From an uncultured Bacteroidales bacterium (lineage in GTDB: Bacteria; Bacteroidota; Bacteroidia; Bacteroidales; UBA932): a DNA stretch of 58,737 bases. Below are positions 1 through 9,431 of the stretch, piece by piece. The stretch spans positions 1 to 58,737 of the forward strand of contig CANRID010000011.1 in the NCBI GenBank assembly GCA_947630665.1. The letters are read 5' to 3'. The notes under the pieces are model-generated. The model made no database searches, was not told where the DNA came from, and saw nothing but the letters and a program-made list of their open reading frames with translations. The translations under genes and the position numbers were made by a program. The stretch's first letter is position 1; each line of letters starts with the position of its first letter.

Positions 1-1671
1 CGCCTTGCCAACGAACCGACCACTATGACGCTGCGACCCTGCCGTGAGGAATCGGTGGACTTTGACCGTACCGAAAACCTTTATATCGAGGGCGACAACC
101 TCGATGTACTGAAAGTGCTGCGCGAAACCTATCTCGGCAAGGTGAAAATGATCTATATCGACCCGCCGTATAATACGGGTAACGATTTCGTTTATAATGA
201 TGACTTTGCACAAGGGCGGAAGGAGTTTGAGAAGACAAGCGGGCTGTTCGATGATGCCGGCAACCAAACGCTTGACCCGATGCAGCGCAATACAGAAAGT
301 AATGGTCGCTTTCATACGGATTGGCTGAATATGATATATCCTCGACTGAAAGTGGCAAGGGATTTATTAGCAGAGGATGGGGTTATCTTCATTTCGATTG
401 ACGATAATGAAGCAAAAAACCTTAAGGCCGTAAGTGATGAGATATTTGGCTTGCGGAATTTTCTCGCACAAGTAGTATGGGAAAGGGCCTATTCACCAAT
501 TAATCTGATGAAGCATTTCTCTCCATCTCACGATTATATATTGGTATATGCAAAAAATCAGGAATTAGCTGTATGCCGAGGGATCCTACGCTCTCAGGAA
601 GCAAATAACCGTTACTCCAACCCTGATAATGACCCGCGAGGTCCTTGGATGTCAAGCGATATATCTGTAGGTCCAGCTATAGAATCGAACATATATCCAA
701 TAACGACGCCCTCCGGGCGTATAGTAGAGCCTCCAGCTGCTCGCAGCTGGAGTCTCTCGAGAAAAGCTTTTCTCGAGAGACTCCAAGACAACCGTATTTG
801 GTTCGGCCCTGATGGTGATGGTGTTCCTCGTATAAAACGTTTCTTATCTGAACTCAGGAAAGAAGGTATTACTCCTATGACTATATGGAAATATACAGAA
901 GTAGACCATTCTCAGGGGGCAACTCAGAAATTAGCCAAACTTTTTGACGGAAAAAAGTACTTTGATTATCCTAAGCCTGTTGAACTATTGAAACGATGTC
1001 TTGCTCTCTACACATTCGGTGATTGTATAGTAATGGACTTCTTTAGCGGAAGCGGAACATTTGCTCAGGCGGTTATGGAATTGAATGCGGAAGATGGAAG
1101 CAATCGCAAATATATATTAGTTCAGGCTCCAGAGAGAATGGAGAATCCGGCTAATGTTACCCTTAAATTCGATACTATACCTATATTTGCGGAGGAGCGC
1201 ATACGCCGTGCCGGCAAGAAAGTCAAGGAGGAAGCGGGCGAGAACGCCAAAGACCTCGATGTCGGTTTCCGCGTACTGAAACTCGACTCGTCAAATATGG
1301 AGGAGGTGTACTATACGCCTGACAAGTTTGAACCGTCGCTGCTCGACAACCTTGTGGACAACATCAAGCCCGACCGCACAAGCGAAGATTTGTTGTTTCA
1401 GGTGATGCTCGATCTCGGCATCGAATTGTCGTCCAAAATCGAATGCAAGGAAATTGCGGGCAAAGAGGTATTCTCGGTAGATGATAATTACCTGCTTGCC
1501 TGTTTCGACCGGGAGGTAAACGAAACGACTATCGAGGAAATGGCGAAACTATATCCCACACATCTCGTTATCCGTGATGCGTCTGCCTCCAGCGACAACG
1601 TACTTGACAACTTCGACCAAATCATCGAGGGTTATTCCAACGAAAAGAAAATTACCTGTCATATTTTGTAA
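1..1671 (+). CDS. mod: Type III restriction-modification methyltransferase (Mod), 5' end outside window
   Basis: This is an adenine-specific DNA methyltransferase, the specificity and modification subunit of a type III R-M system. The frame is open from base 1, so the N-terminus lies outside the window and the ATG at 25 is probably internal. The catalytic DPPYNTG motif (about 160-180) precedes the SAM-binding motif FFSGSGTF (about 1030-1053). This order is that of beta-class N6-adenine methyltransferases, as expected for type III Mod. The region between the two motifs (about 500-1000) is the variable target-recognition part. It is more AT-rich than the flanks and contains a 38-bp palindrome. 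An AlbA-like gene follows 23 bp downstream and res follows after that, so the three genes form one operon. Confidence 0.93.
   Translation, partial: RLANEPTTMTLRPCREESVDFDRTENLYIEGDNLDVLKVLRETYLGKVKMIYIDPPYNTGNDFVYNDDFAQGRKEFEKTSGLFDDAGNQTLDPMQRNTESNGRFHTDWLNMIYPRLKVARDLLAEDGVIFISIDDNEAKNLKAVSDEIFGLRNFLAQVVWERAYSPINLMKHFSPSHDYILVYAKNQELAVCRGILRSQEANNRYSNPDNDPRGPWMSSDISVGPAIESNIYPITTPSGRIVEPPAARSWSLSRKAFLERLQDNRIWFGPDGDGVPRIKRFLSELRKEGITPMTIWKYTEVDHSQGATQKLAKLFDGKKYFDYPKPVELLKRCLALYTFGDCIVMDFFSGSGTFAQAVMELNAEDGSNRKYILVQAPERMENPANVTLKFDTIPIFAEERIRRAGKKVKEEAGENAKDLDVGFRVLKLDSSNMEEVYYTPDKFEPSLLDNLVDNIKPDRTSEDLLFQVMLDLGIELSSKIECKEIAGKEVFSVDDNYLLACFDREVNETTIEEMAKLYPTHLVIRDASASSDNVLDNFDQIIEGYSNEKKITCHIL
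733..785. repeat. Adjacent inverted repeats inside mod, including a 38-bp perfect palindrome
   Basis: Bases 748-785 form a perfect 38-bp palindrome centred on AAGCTT, with CTCGAG symmetrically on both sides. All 19 base pairs match when checked base by base. Immediately upstream, 733-740 and 743-750 form a second inverted repeat (CCAGCTGC / GCAGCTGG, 2-nt loop) that overlaps the first by 3 bases. Both lie in frame within the presumed target-recognition region of Mod and encode ordinary-looking residues, so the gene stays open. Confidence 0.9.
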
Positions 1672-1694
1672 CTTTATGGCCAAGGATTATCATT

Positions 1695-3554
1695 ATGAGA
1701 CGAGTATTTGAATACGAAGATTTACAGCCGGCACTGGATAAGTTGTTGGGGGATAGGGAGTCGAATGAAGTCGAATTCAAAACGGCGGCGGGCGGATTTC
1801 CCCATTCGTTTTGGGAAACGTACTCCTCGTTCGCCAACACGAATGGCGGCATGATTGTCCTTGGTGTCAAGGAAAAAGACGGCACGTTCACACTCGACGG
1901 TTTAACCGAAGCACAGGTACAAAAGTATAAGCGGGATTTCTTCAATAGCATGCACAATAAGCAAACGGTGAATATCCCATTGCTGAAAGATGATGATGTT
2001 CAGACAATTCCTTTCAATAAGAGTTATCTTCTGTTCTTTTACATTCCGCGTGCAGAGGTAAGCCTCAGACCGGTATATTGCGGCTACGACCCTTATTCGG
2101 GAACCTACCGGCGCGACATCGACGGTGATTACCATTGTACTCGTGAGGAGGTAACCAGTATGTTTTCCGATGCCGATTTGACCAACACGGCGGATGGGAG
2201 GATCTTGAAGAATTTCAGCAAAGAGGATTTGGATGCCAATTCCATCAGGCAGTATCGTCGCAAGTTTGAGCAATGGAATCCCGACCATGTATGGAATACC
2301 TTGCCGGAAGATGAATTTCTCAATAAACTGAACGTATTCAGAAAAGATCGAAAAACCGGGGAATATGGATTGACGTATGCGGGTCTGCTGATGTTCGGAA
2401 CCTATAGTGCCATTACCGATGCAAATCTGAATTTCTTTCCGGACTACCAGGAAATACAAGATTCTAAAGGACGTTGGGTGAACCGTATATGCCCTGACGG
2501 AAATTGGGAATCGAATCTTTTTCAGTTTTACAGCCGTGTTCTGCCGATCTTGCAGAACTTTTTGCCAAGTCCGTTTCAATTGGACGGAAATCAACGGAAA
2601 GCCGAGACGCCGGCCCATGTAGCGGTACGGGAAGCATTGGCCAATGCGCTCGTTCATGCGGATTATACGGTGAATGCTTCGCTCAACATTTATAAATACC
2701 CCAACAAGATCGTATTCTCCAACCCCGGAACGATGTTAATACCGCGTAAGCAATATTATCGGGGCGGGGAGAGCGTCTGTCGGAATAAATATCTGCAAAA
2801 GATGTTTACATTCTTGGGGGCATCGGAAAGAGCCGGCAGCGGTGCAGACAAAATCATTCACGGGTGGGAAGATCTAAAATGGAAAAGGCCATACATTGAG
2901 GAAAGAAGCCGACCTAATAAGGTCGTTTTAACGTTGTCCATGGAGTCGCTGCTGGACAAGGCCATTTTGGAAGATCTGGAAAAACGTTTTGGAGGAGGGA
3001 TAAAGACGCTGTCCCAAAACAAGTTGGTTACATTGGCTTTGGCTTATTCGGAAGAAGAAATTACCAATGAAAGGCTGCAATATGCTTTGGAGATGCATAG
3101 AGCGGATATCACCAAAATGTTGGGCCAACTGTGTACAATGAAGTTATTGGAGTCGTCTGGCCGTGGCAGAGGTACGAGATATCATATATATAATGCAGGA
3201 CTTCCGGAGAGAAATGCAGGACTTCCGGGGGGAAATGTCGGACTTTCTGGGAGAAATGTAGGACTTCCAGAAGGAAATGTAGGACTTCCAGAAGGAAATG
3301 TAGGACTTCCGGAGAGAAATGTAGGACTTCCAGAAGGAAATGTAGGACTTAAGAGGAAAAGATATGCTTTTTCAGAGATGAAAAATTTGATAGTCTCTTT
3401 TTGCATAGAATGGAGAACTGCGGAGGAAATAGCTTGTGAATTAGGTAAAAAGACAACTTATATAAGAGATAGAATTCTTCCTCGATTGGCAGATGTAATA
3501 GAAAAGATGTATGATGTCCCGCATCACCCGAGACAAAAATATAGAGCAAAATAG
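1695..3554 (+). CDS. AlbA/Schlafen-like DNA-binding protein with HATPase_c_4-like domain, in R-M operon
   Basis: This 619-residue protein resembles the family often annotated as putative transcriptional regulator or RecG-like protein. An AlbA_2 (Schlafen AAA_4-like) domain occupies roughly residues 15-130, with the motif EVEFKTA followed by SFANTNGGMIVLGV. An ATPase-fold segment with REALANALVHADY lies near residue 307. The C-terminus has a winged-helix-like region, then eight tandem heptads (N-V/A-G-L-P-x-x) from residue 500, then a further HTH-like tail. It sits 23 bp after mod and 15 bp before res, so it is cotranscribed with them. AlbA-type proteins usually bind nucleic acid. A role in controlling or assisting the R-M complex is inferred from position only. 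Confidence 0.8.
   Translation: MRRVFEYEDLQPALDKLLGDRESNEVEFKTAAGGFPHSFWETYSSFANTNGGMIVLGVKEKDGTFTLDGLTEAQVQKYKRDFFNSMHNKQTVNIPLLKDDDVQTIPFNKSYLLFFYIPRAEVSLRPVYCGYDPYSGTYRRDIDGDYHCTREEVTSMFSDADLTNTADGRILKNFSKEDLDANSIRQYRRKFEQWNPDHVWNTLPEDEFLNKLNVFRKDRKTGEYGLTYAGLLMFGTYSAITDANLNFFPDYQEIQDSKGRWVNRICPDGNWESNLFQFYSRVLPILQNFLPSPFQLDGNQRKAETPAHVAVREALANALVHADYTVNASLNIYKYPNKIVFSNPGTMLIPRKQYYRGGESVCRNKYLQKMFTFLGASERAGSGADKIIHGWEDLKWKRPYIEERSRPNKVVLTLSMESLLDKAILEDLEKRFGGGIKTLSQNKLVTLALAYSEEEITNERLQYALEMHRADITKMLGQLCTMKLLESSGRGRGTRYHIYNAGLPERNAGLPGGNVGLSGRNVGLPEGNVGLPEGNVGLPERNVGLPEGNVGLKRKRYAFSEMKNLIVSFCIEWRTAEEIACELGKKTTYIRDRILPRLADVIEKMYDVPHHPRQKYRAK
3192..3359 (+). repeat. 21-bp coding tandem repeat (eight heptads)
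   Basis: Eight consecutive 21-bp units encode N-[AV]-G-L-[PS]-x-x. The best conserved unit reads NVGLPEG. The last unit is degenerate after GL. The unit is a multiple of three, so gain or loss of copies keeps the reading frame. Third-position differences show the units are not all recent copies, but units 4-7 are nearly identical. Confidence 0.92.
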
Positions 3555-3569
3555 GTTGTACGAGCAAGT

Positions 3570-6500
3570 ATGAAATTTCAGTTCAAAATACAAGGTTATC
3601 AGACTGAGGCGGTAGAGAGTACGATTAATGTATTCCGTGGGCAACCGATGCGCGCTTTCAGTTACTATCGTCGCGATGTGGGACGCGATGCATCGGGGCA
3701 ATATCGCATCGTTACTGAGGAGGAAGAGACAGGCTATCGCAATGCCGATGTGGAACTTGACAGCAAACAGTTATTGTCGAATATCCGAGAAATGCAGGTG
3801 TATAATCAGATAACGCCGAGTGCGCAATTGTCGGAAGGACTTGGAGCCGTGAATCTTGATATAGAAATGGAAACCGGAACGGGCAAGACGTATGTCTATA
3901 TCAAGACAATGTTCGAAATGAACAAATGCTACGGTTGGTCGAAGTTCATTATTGTGGTGCCGAGCATCGCCATTCGTGAGGGTGTTGCCAAGTCGTTTCG
4001 TATGCTCGAAGACCATTTTATGGAGCATTACGGAAAGAAAGCCAGGTGGTTTGTCTATGACAGTGCCAATCTCAACCAACTCGACCAGTTTTCTCAAGAC
4101 GGGGGAGTGGCGGTAATGATTATCAATACGCAGGCGTTTGCCGCTTCGATGAAAGAGGACGGACGCAGCAAGGAGAGCCGTATTATTTATTCGAAGCGTG
4201 ATGAGTTCGGATCTCGCAGACCTATCGATGTGATAGCCGCCAATCGTCCTATTATCATAATGGACGAACCGCAGAAAATGGAGGGTGTGGCAACCCGGAC
4301 AGCATTGGTAAAATTCAATCCGCTTTTCGTACTTTATTATTCAGCGACCCACAAGACGAAACACGATACCGTCTATGCCCTCGATGCTTACGATGCCTAT
4401 AAGGAACGACTGGTGAAACGTATTCAGGTACAAGGGTTTGAGATTAAGAACCTTCGAGGAACAAGCGGCTATATGTATATCGATGGCATGGAACTGTCGC
4501 CGAAACGTCCGCCGGAGGTAAAAATCGAATTGGAGTGCAAACGCGCCGATGGTACGATTTACCGCGATGTCAGAAAATTCGGGGTCAATGATTCTCTCAT
4601 GGTTGCGAGCGGCTTGGCACAATATGACGGCTATGTGATTTCTGAAATCAATCCACGCGGGCGCGGTTCGGTAACATTCCTGAATGGCGAAACAATATAT
4701 TGCGGCGATGTGGTCGGTGATACCAATGAAGAGGCAATGCAGCGGGTGCAAATCCGTCAAACCATTATAGCGCATCTTACCAAAGAAAAAGAACTGTTCA
4801 ATCGCGGTATCAAATGCCTGTCTCTATTCTTTATCGATGAAGTGAGCCACTATCGTCGGTATGACGAAAACAACAACGAAGTCAAAGGTAAGTTCCAACT
4901 TATTTTTGAGGAGGAGTATGCTCGTATAGTGAATGATTATTATACGCTGTTCAATACACCATACGAAAAGTATCTGCGCAGTTTCTCACCGGAACAGGTA
5001 CACGCCGGATATTTCTCGATTGATAAAAAGGGACACTCCGTAAACAGCGAAACCAAGCGTGGCTCGGATATATCGGATGATATTTCTGCCTATGATCTTA
5101 TCTTGAAAAATAAAGAGCGATTATTGAGCTTTGAAGAGCCGACGCGCTTTATATTCTCACATTCAGCATTGCGTGAGGGATGGGACAATCCTAATGTATT
5201 CCAGATCTGCACGCTCCGGCATAGCAATTCTTCGACAGCCAAACGGCAGGAAGTCGGTCGCGGTCTGCGTATATGTGTGGATAAAAATGGTATTCGTCAG
5301 GATAAGGAATTGCTCGGTGAAGATGTTCACGAAATCAATCAATTGACGGTCATTGCCAACGAGAGTTATGCAGATTTTACTACAGCCTTGCAGAAAGAAA
5401 CGCGCGAGGCGCTGCGTGACCGTGCTGTGACGGCAACTCACGATTTCTTTGCAGGCCGGAAAGTTACCGATGCGACGACCGGTGAAGTCCGTTTTATCAC
5501 GGATACGGAAGCCAGCCGTATAATGATATATCTCGAAGATAACGAGTATATCGATACACAGGGTTATCTGACCGAGAAGTATCATACGCATGTATTGGAA
5601 GATGACCTTGCCCCGTATGGCAGCAAACTTGAACCGATTGCTGAAGATATAAACAAGCTTATACGGTCTATCTTCGACCCGAAAGCTCTTGACGGTATGG
5701 TAACGAAAGTCCCGGTTACGACTCCGGAAAACGAATTGAACGAAAACTTTAACGACACGCGTTTCCAAAAACTCTGGAATGAGATTAATCACAAATATGT
5801 TTATACGGTCCATTACGACAGCGAAGAACTGATAAACAAGGCAATCGCCAAATTACAGGCAGACTTGACAGTCACCAAACTCCAATACGTTATGATAACC
5901 GGAGAACAGGATACGGAAAACGTTACGGAGTTCGGCAATACAAAATCGGCTACTCGCGAGTTGGCGGATGTCTGCCCATCGGCAGTTCCTTATGACCTCG
6001 TTGGCGATATTGCCAAAGGTGCGAGGATTACTCGTCGTTCTGTTGTGAAGATTCTCAAAGGCATCGGGATAAAAGTCTTGTTGTTCAAGAACAATCCGGA
6101 AGAGTTTATCCGTAAGGTCATCAAGATTATTCGGGAAGAGAAAGCGACTATGATTGTTGATCATATCACCTACAATCCAACGAATGCAGATCCGTATGAC
6201 AGTACGATTTTCGTTCCGGAACGAAGGTTGAACATCAATAAGGCGCTTGAACTGTCGAAGCATATAACGCCTTATGTGGCTTATGATAGTGATGGAGAGC
6301 GTAATTTTGCTAACGCGCTCCAAGGCGCAGATGAAGTGCTTATTTTTGCCAAGTTGCCGCGCAAACTGAAAATTCCTACTCCTGTCGGCAATTATGCTCC
6401 CGATTGGGCAATTGTGTTTGAGGAAGGTAAGGTGCGACACGTCTTCTTTGTTGCCGAGACCAAAGGTTCGTTAGAGGGCATGGAGCTTCGCGGTGTGGAA

Positions 6501-6617
6501 AGGGCGAAGACAGAATGTGCGAAACGTCTGTTCAATTCCATTTCAACCAATATAACCCGATACGGTGTCGTTGATAAGTTTGAAAACTTGTACGATATTA
6601 TCAAAGGAATAGATTAG
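3570..6617 (+). CDS. res: Type III restriction enzyme, Res subunit
   Basis: This is the ATP-dependent translocase and endonuclease subunit of the type III system; it cuts DNA in complex with Mod. The 1015-residue length is typical of Res. Visible motifs are SF2 Walker A METGTGKTYVY near residue 100, the DEAD-box-like IIIMDEPQKM near residue 230, motif VI RQEVGRGLRI near residue 555, and a C-terminal PD-(D/E)xK nuclease signature (APDWAIVFEEG followed by FFVAETKGS) near residues 940-965. The ATG at 3570 follows the upstream stop by 15 bp. The gene looks intact, with catalytic residues present at both ends of the protein. Confidence 0.95.
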   Translation: MKFQFKIQGYQTEAVESTINVFRGQPMRAFSYYRRDVGRDASGQYRIVTEEEETGYRNADVELDSKQLLSNIREMQVYNQITPSAQLSEGLGAVNLDIEMETGTGKTYVYIKTMFEMNKCYGWSKFIIVVPSIAIREGVAKSFRMLEDHFMEHYGKKARWFVYDSANLNQLDQFSQDGGVAVMIINTQAFAASMKEDGRSKESRIIYSKRDEFGSRRPIDVIAANRPIIIMDEPQKMEGVATRTALVKFNPLFVLYYSATHKTKHDTVYALDAYDAYKERLVKRIQVQGFEIKNLRGTSGYMYIDGMELSPKRPPEVKIELECKRADGTIYRDVRKFGVNDSLMVASGLAQYDGYVISEINPRGRGSVTFLNGETIYCGDVVGDTNEEAMQRVQIRQTIIAHLTKEKELFNRGIKCLSLFFIDEVSHYRRYDENNNEVKGKFQLIFEEEYARIVNDYYTLFNTPYEKYLRSFSPEQVHAGYFSIDKKGHSVNSETKRGSDISDDISAYDLILKNKERLLSFEEPTRFIFSHSALREGWDNPNVFQICTLRHSNSSTAKRQEVGRGLRICVDKNGIRQDKELLGEDVHEINQLTVIANESYADFTTALQKETREALRDRAVTATHDFFAGRKVTDATTGEVRFITDTEASRIMIYLEDNEYIDTQGYLTEKYHTHVLEDDLAPYGSKLEPIAEDINKLIRSIFDPKALDGMVTKVPVTTPENELNENFNDTRFQKLWNEINHKYVYTVHYDSEELINKAIAKLQADLTVTKLQYVMITGEQDTENVTEFGNTKSATRELADVCPSAVPYDLVGDIAKGARITRRSVVKILKGIGIKVLLFKNNPEEFIRKVIKIIREEKATMIVDHITYNPTNADPYDSTIFVPERRLNINKALELSKHITPYVAYDSDGERNFANALQGADEVLIFAKLPRKLKIPTPVGNYAPDWAIVFEEGKVRHVFFVAETKGSLEGMELRGVERAKTECAKRLFNSISTNITRYGVVDKFENLYDIIKGID

Positions 6618-7083
6618 GCTGTAATTATCCTAATCTCTAAGGCATCCTAACGGAACAACGAATATTCCATCGTTTCTGCGATACGCAAATTCATTCCGAA
6701 CTTTTCTGCTGATTTATTCCGAACTTTTTTATTCCTGTGTGGAAAATAAAATTTGTTTTTGCTTTCGATTTTTACTATCTATGCAGCCGAAAATTGACGA
6801 TGCGAACGATGGGAATCGTCTGCGGACAGTCAATTAAATATGAATTCATTACCAGTATCTGTCTTATCCATATCCGCTTTTGGAGCAAGCCGGCTTAAAA
6901 GCTGTACATTGTCTGTAGGCAAGCGTTTCTATTTAGGATTGTCTTATATTTTCCAGACCATTTTCTGGAACGTACTCCAGTAGTTTGGCAACCTGTCGGC
7001 CGATGTTTTACACGATGCCATCCGGTGTCCGTGTCCTTTTTTATGTGCATATATCATCCAATAAATTCTATAATTATCAAAAA
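6618..7083 (+). promoter_or_regulatory. Intergenic region with direct repeat and operator-like palindrome before efflux operon
   Basis: No gene is seen in these 466 bp. Two identical copies of ATTCCGAACTTTT lie at 6693-6705 and 6716-6728, 23 bp apart start to start, or about two helical turns. A palindrome TTCCAGA-N6-TCTGGAA lies at 6951-6970, about 114 bp before the efflux start codon. Both could bind a regulator of the efflux operon. No regulator gene lies next to it, so this is inference. Confidence 0.4.
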
Positions 7084-8397
7084 ATGACGAAAACCATTTA
7101 TCTTTTTACTGTTTTTCTCCTGTTGTCGGCCTCGGCTCTGCAAAGCCAGACGTCGCGTACGGTGACCATAGAAGAGTTGTTCCGTCTGGCGGAGACACGG
7201 AATTCCGACATCGGTGCGGCCGAACAGGCCATCGATGTCGCCCGCCAGCAAGAGAAGGTCGCCCGCACCGCCCGTCTGCCTCAGGCCAGCGCTTCGCTGA
7301 CGTTGAATTATCTCGGCGACGGGACGATTCTCGACCGGGATTTTTCCAATCCTGTGCGGGACAAGCTGCCGCATTTCAGCAATACCCTGGGGGTGGAGGT
7401 TTATCAGCCCGTCTATACGGGCGGTGCCGTTTCGGGGGCGGTTTCCTTGTCGGAGTCGCAGACAGCATTGACGGCTGTCGGGTTTGAGACCACAAAAAAT
7501 TCCGTGAGAATGATGATTGTCCGGAACTATCTCGAATTAGCCAAGAACCGGAATCTGCTCTCCGTTTATGAGGAAAATATCCGTCTGACCGAGAAACTGC
7601 TCGGCGAGATGAAAGCCAGGCAGGAACAGGGTGTCGTCCTGAAAAACGACATTACCCGTTACGAGCTTAAACTCTCATCGCTCGGCTATGACCGTCTGGC
7701 AACCGAGAACGCTATCCGGATTTGTAATAAGAACCTTACTTCCCTGTTGGGTCTCGATGATTCCACAGAAATCATTCCCCGACAGCCTGCCGTTCCCGAG
7801 GATATCCAGCAGGTAGGCGTGTGGTTGCAATCGGCCGCCGTCCATTCGCCGCAGCTACGCAGTTATGATCTTCAAACCGACATGGAGAGTATCCGCCGCC
7901 GGATTACCCGTTCCGACTACCTGCCGAAAATCGGCCTTGTCGCGGGAGACAATTTCCTCGGTCCGGTCACTTTCGAGGTGCCTGCATTGAATAAGAACTA
8001 CAATGCGTGGTTTGTCGGCGTAAATCTGAAATGGAACATCTCTTCGCTGTTCACTACCGCCAAATCTACCAAACGGCATGACATGGAGATCGCCCGGATA
8101 CAAACGGCACAGACAGCCGAAAAGGAAGCGACCGGCCGCCGTATGCACGAGGCTTACACGCTTTACCGGCAGTCGATGGAGCGTTTGGAAATCGAACGCA
8201 AGAACATACAGCTTGCCCAGGAGAATTATGCCGTGGTATCCAACCGCTTCGACAATCAGCTTGCCCTGCTTACCGACATGCTGGACGCTTCGAATGCTCT
8301 GCTCGATGCCGGCGTGCGCCTTGTCAATGCCGAAATATCGGCCCAATTCTATTATTATCAACTTCATTTTATCTCAGGAACTCTTATTGCATTATGA
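7084..8397 (+). CDS. TolC-family outer membrane efflux protein
   Basis: This is the outer-membrane channel of a tripartite drug efflux pump. The ATG at 7084 is preferred over an earlier in-frame start at 6985 because it opens directly into a signal peptide (MTKTIYLFTVFLLLSASALQ, cleavage near Gln-Ser-Gln). The mature part has the two long alpha-helical repeats of the OEP family, for example VTIEELFRLAETRNSDI near the N-terminus and a second repeat with RLEIERKNIQLAQENY late in the protein. It overlaps the next gene by 4 bp (ATGA), indicating translational coupling with the periplasmic adaptor and the MFS pump. Confidence 0.9.
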   Translation: MTKTIYLFTVFLLLSASALQSQTSRTVTIEELFRLAETRNSDIGAAEQAIDVARQQEKVARTARLPQASASLTLNYLGDGTILDRDFSNPVRDKLPHFSNTLGVEVYQPVYTGGAVSGAVSLSESQTALTAVGFETTKNSVRMMIVRNYLELAKNRNLLSVYEENIRLTEKLLGEMKARQEQGVVLKNDITRYELKLSSLGYDRLATENAIRICNKNLTSLLGLDDSTEIIPRQPAVPEDIQQVGVWLQSAAVHSPQLRSYDLQTDMESIRRRITRSDYLPKIGLVAGDNFLGPVTFEVPALNKNYNAWFVGVNLKWNISSLFTTAKSTKRHDMEIARIQTAQTAEKEATGRRMHEAYTLYRQSMERLEIERKNIQLAQENYAVVSNRFDNQLALLTDMLDASNALLDAGVRLVNAEISAQFYYYQLHFISGTLIAL

Positions 8398-9431
8398 AAC
8401 AGAAAATTCGTCGCAGATTTCAGAATATGGCGGTCATCTTGCTCATCGCCTTCGGCTTTGTTTGGATCGGATATAAATTTATCGGCTTCACATCATCCAC
8501 CTATACCGACAACGCGCAGGTTTACCAACGTCTGGTACCCGTCAACAGCCGGGTACAGGGCTTTGTCAAAGAGGTATATTTCGATGATTATGTCAAGGTC
8601 CGGAAAGGCGATACGCTTGCCTTAGTGGAGGACACCGATTTCCGGCTCCAGCTCGCTCAGGCGAGGGCGCATCTCCAGAATGCCCTTTCGGGCAAAGACG
8701 CGGCCGTAACGGCTGTCTCCACTTCTACGAATGACATCACCGTGACGGACGCCGCCCTTGCGGAGGTCGAAGCCCTGCTGACCAACGCCAAGCGCGATTT
8801 CGACCGTTATGCCGTCCTGCTCCAACAGGAGGCGGTTACCCGTCAGCAATACGATGCCGTAGAGACCAACTATCTCGCATTGAAGGCCAAACGAGACATG
8901 CTCGTACGGCAGAAAGGTTCAACGGGATTAGTCGCCCGTCAGCAGTCGCACCGCGTCGGCCAGAACGAGGCGGAAATAGAGGCGGCCCGTGCCGCCGTGG
9001 AGCTGGCGGAACTCAACTTATCCTACACGGTCATCACCGCCCCGTGCGACGGATATACCTCGCGCCGCAATATTCAGCCCGGACAGCTGCTCCAGCCCGG
9101 ACAAACTATCGTGTCTGTCGTGGATACGGGCGATACCTGGGTGATTGCCAATTACAAGGAGACACAGACTGCACGGATGGCGGTGGGCGACACGGTCGGC
9201 ATCAAGGTGGACGCGGTGCCAGGCGTCCGTTATCGGGGCGTCATCGAGACCATCTCGAATGCAACGGGGTCGAGGTATTCTCCCATACCGCAGGACAACT
9301 CCACCGGAAATTTTGTCAAGGTGGAGCAGCGTATTCCCGTCAAAATCCGTTTTTCCCGGGATATTCCGCAACAGGATATAGAACGGCTGCGTGCCGGTAT
9401 GAATGTCGAATGTAAAGTAATCCGCCGATAA
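8394..9431 (+). CDS. HlyD/EmrA-family periplasmic adaptor (membrane fusion protein)
   Basis: This 345-residue adaptor links an inner-membrane MFS transporter to the TolC-like channel. A single N-terminal membrane helix (residues about 12-30) is followed by a lipoyl/biotinyl half (SRVQGFVKEVYFDDYVKV), a coiled-coil hairpin (residues about 75-185), the second lipoyl half (TVITAPCDGYTSRRNIQPGQ) and a beta-barrel. The order matches EmrA. It starts within the end of the TolC-like gene and its stop codon shares a base with the start of the MFS gene, so the three genes form a tight operon. Confidence 0.92.
   Translation: MKQKIRRRFQNMAVILLIAFGFVWIGYKFIGFTSSTYTDNAQVYQRLVPVNSRVQGFVKEVYFDDYVKVRKGDTLALVEDTDFRLQLAQARAHLQNALSGKDAAVTAVSTSTNDITVTDAALAEVEALLTNAKRDFDRYAVLLQQEAVTRQQYDAVETNYLALKAKRDMLVRQKGSTGLVARQQSHRVGQNEAEIEAARAAVELAELNLSYTVITAPCDGYTSRRNIQPGQLLQPGQTIVSVVDTGDTWVIANYKETQTARMAVGDTVGIKVDAVPGVRYRGVIETISNATGSRYSPIPQDNSTGNFVKVEQRIPVKIRFSRDIPQQDIERLRAGMNVECKVIRR

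Noticed and set aside
1902-2657. A 251-codon minus-strand reading frame
   Set aside because: It is a shadow of the AlbA-like gene on the plus strand, with no domain resemblance.
3192-3359. CRISPR array
   Set aside because: The 21-bp repeats are contiguous with no spacers and are in frame within a protein-coding gene.
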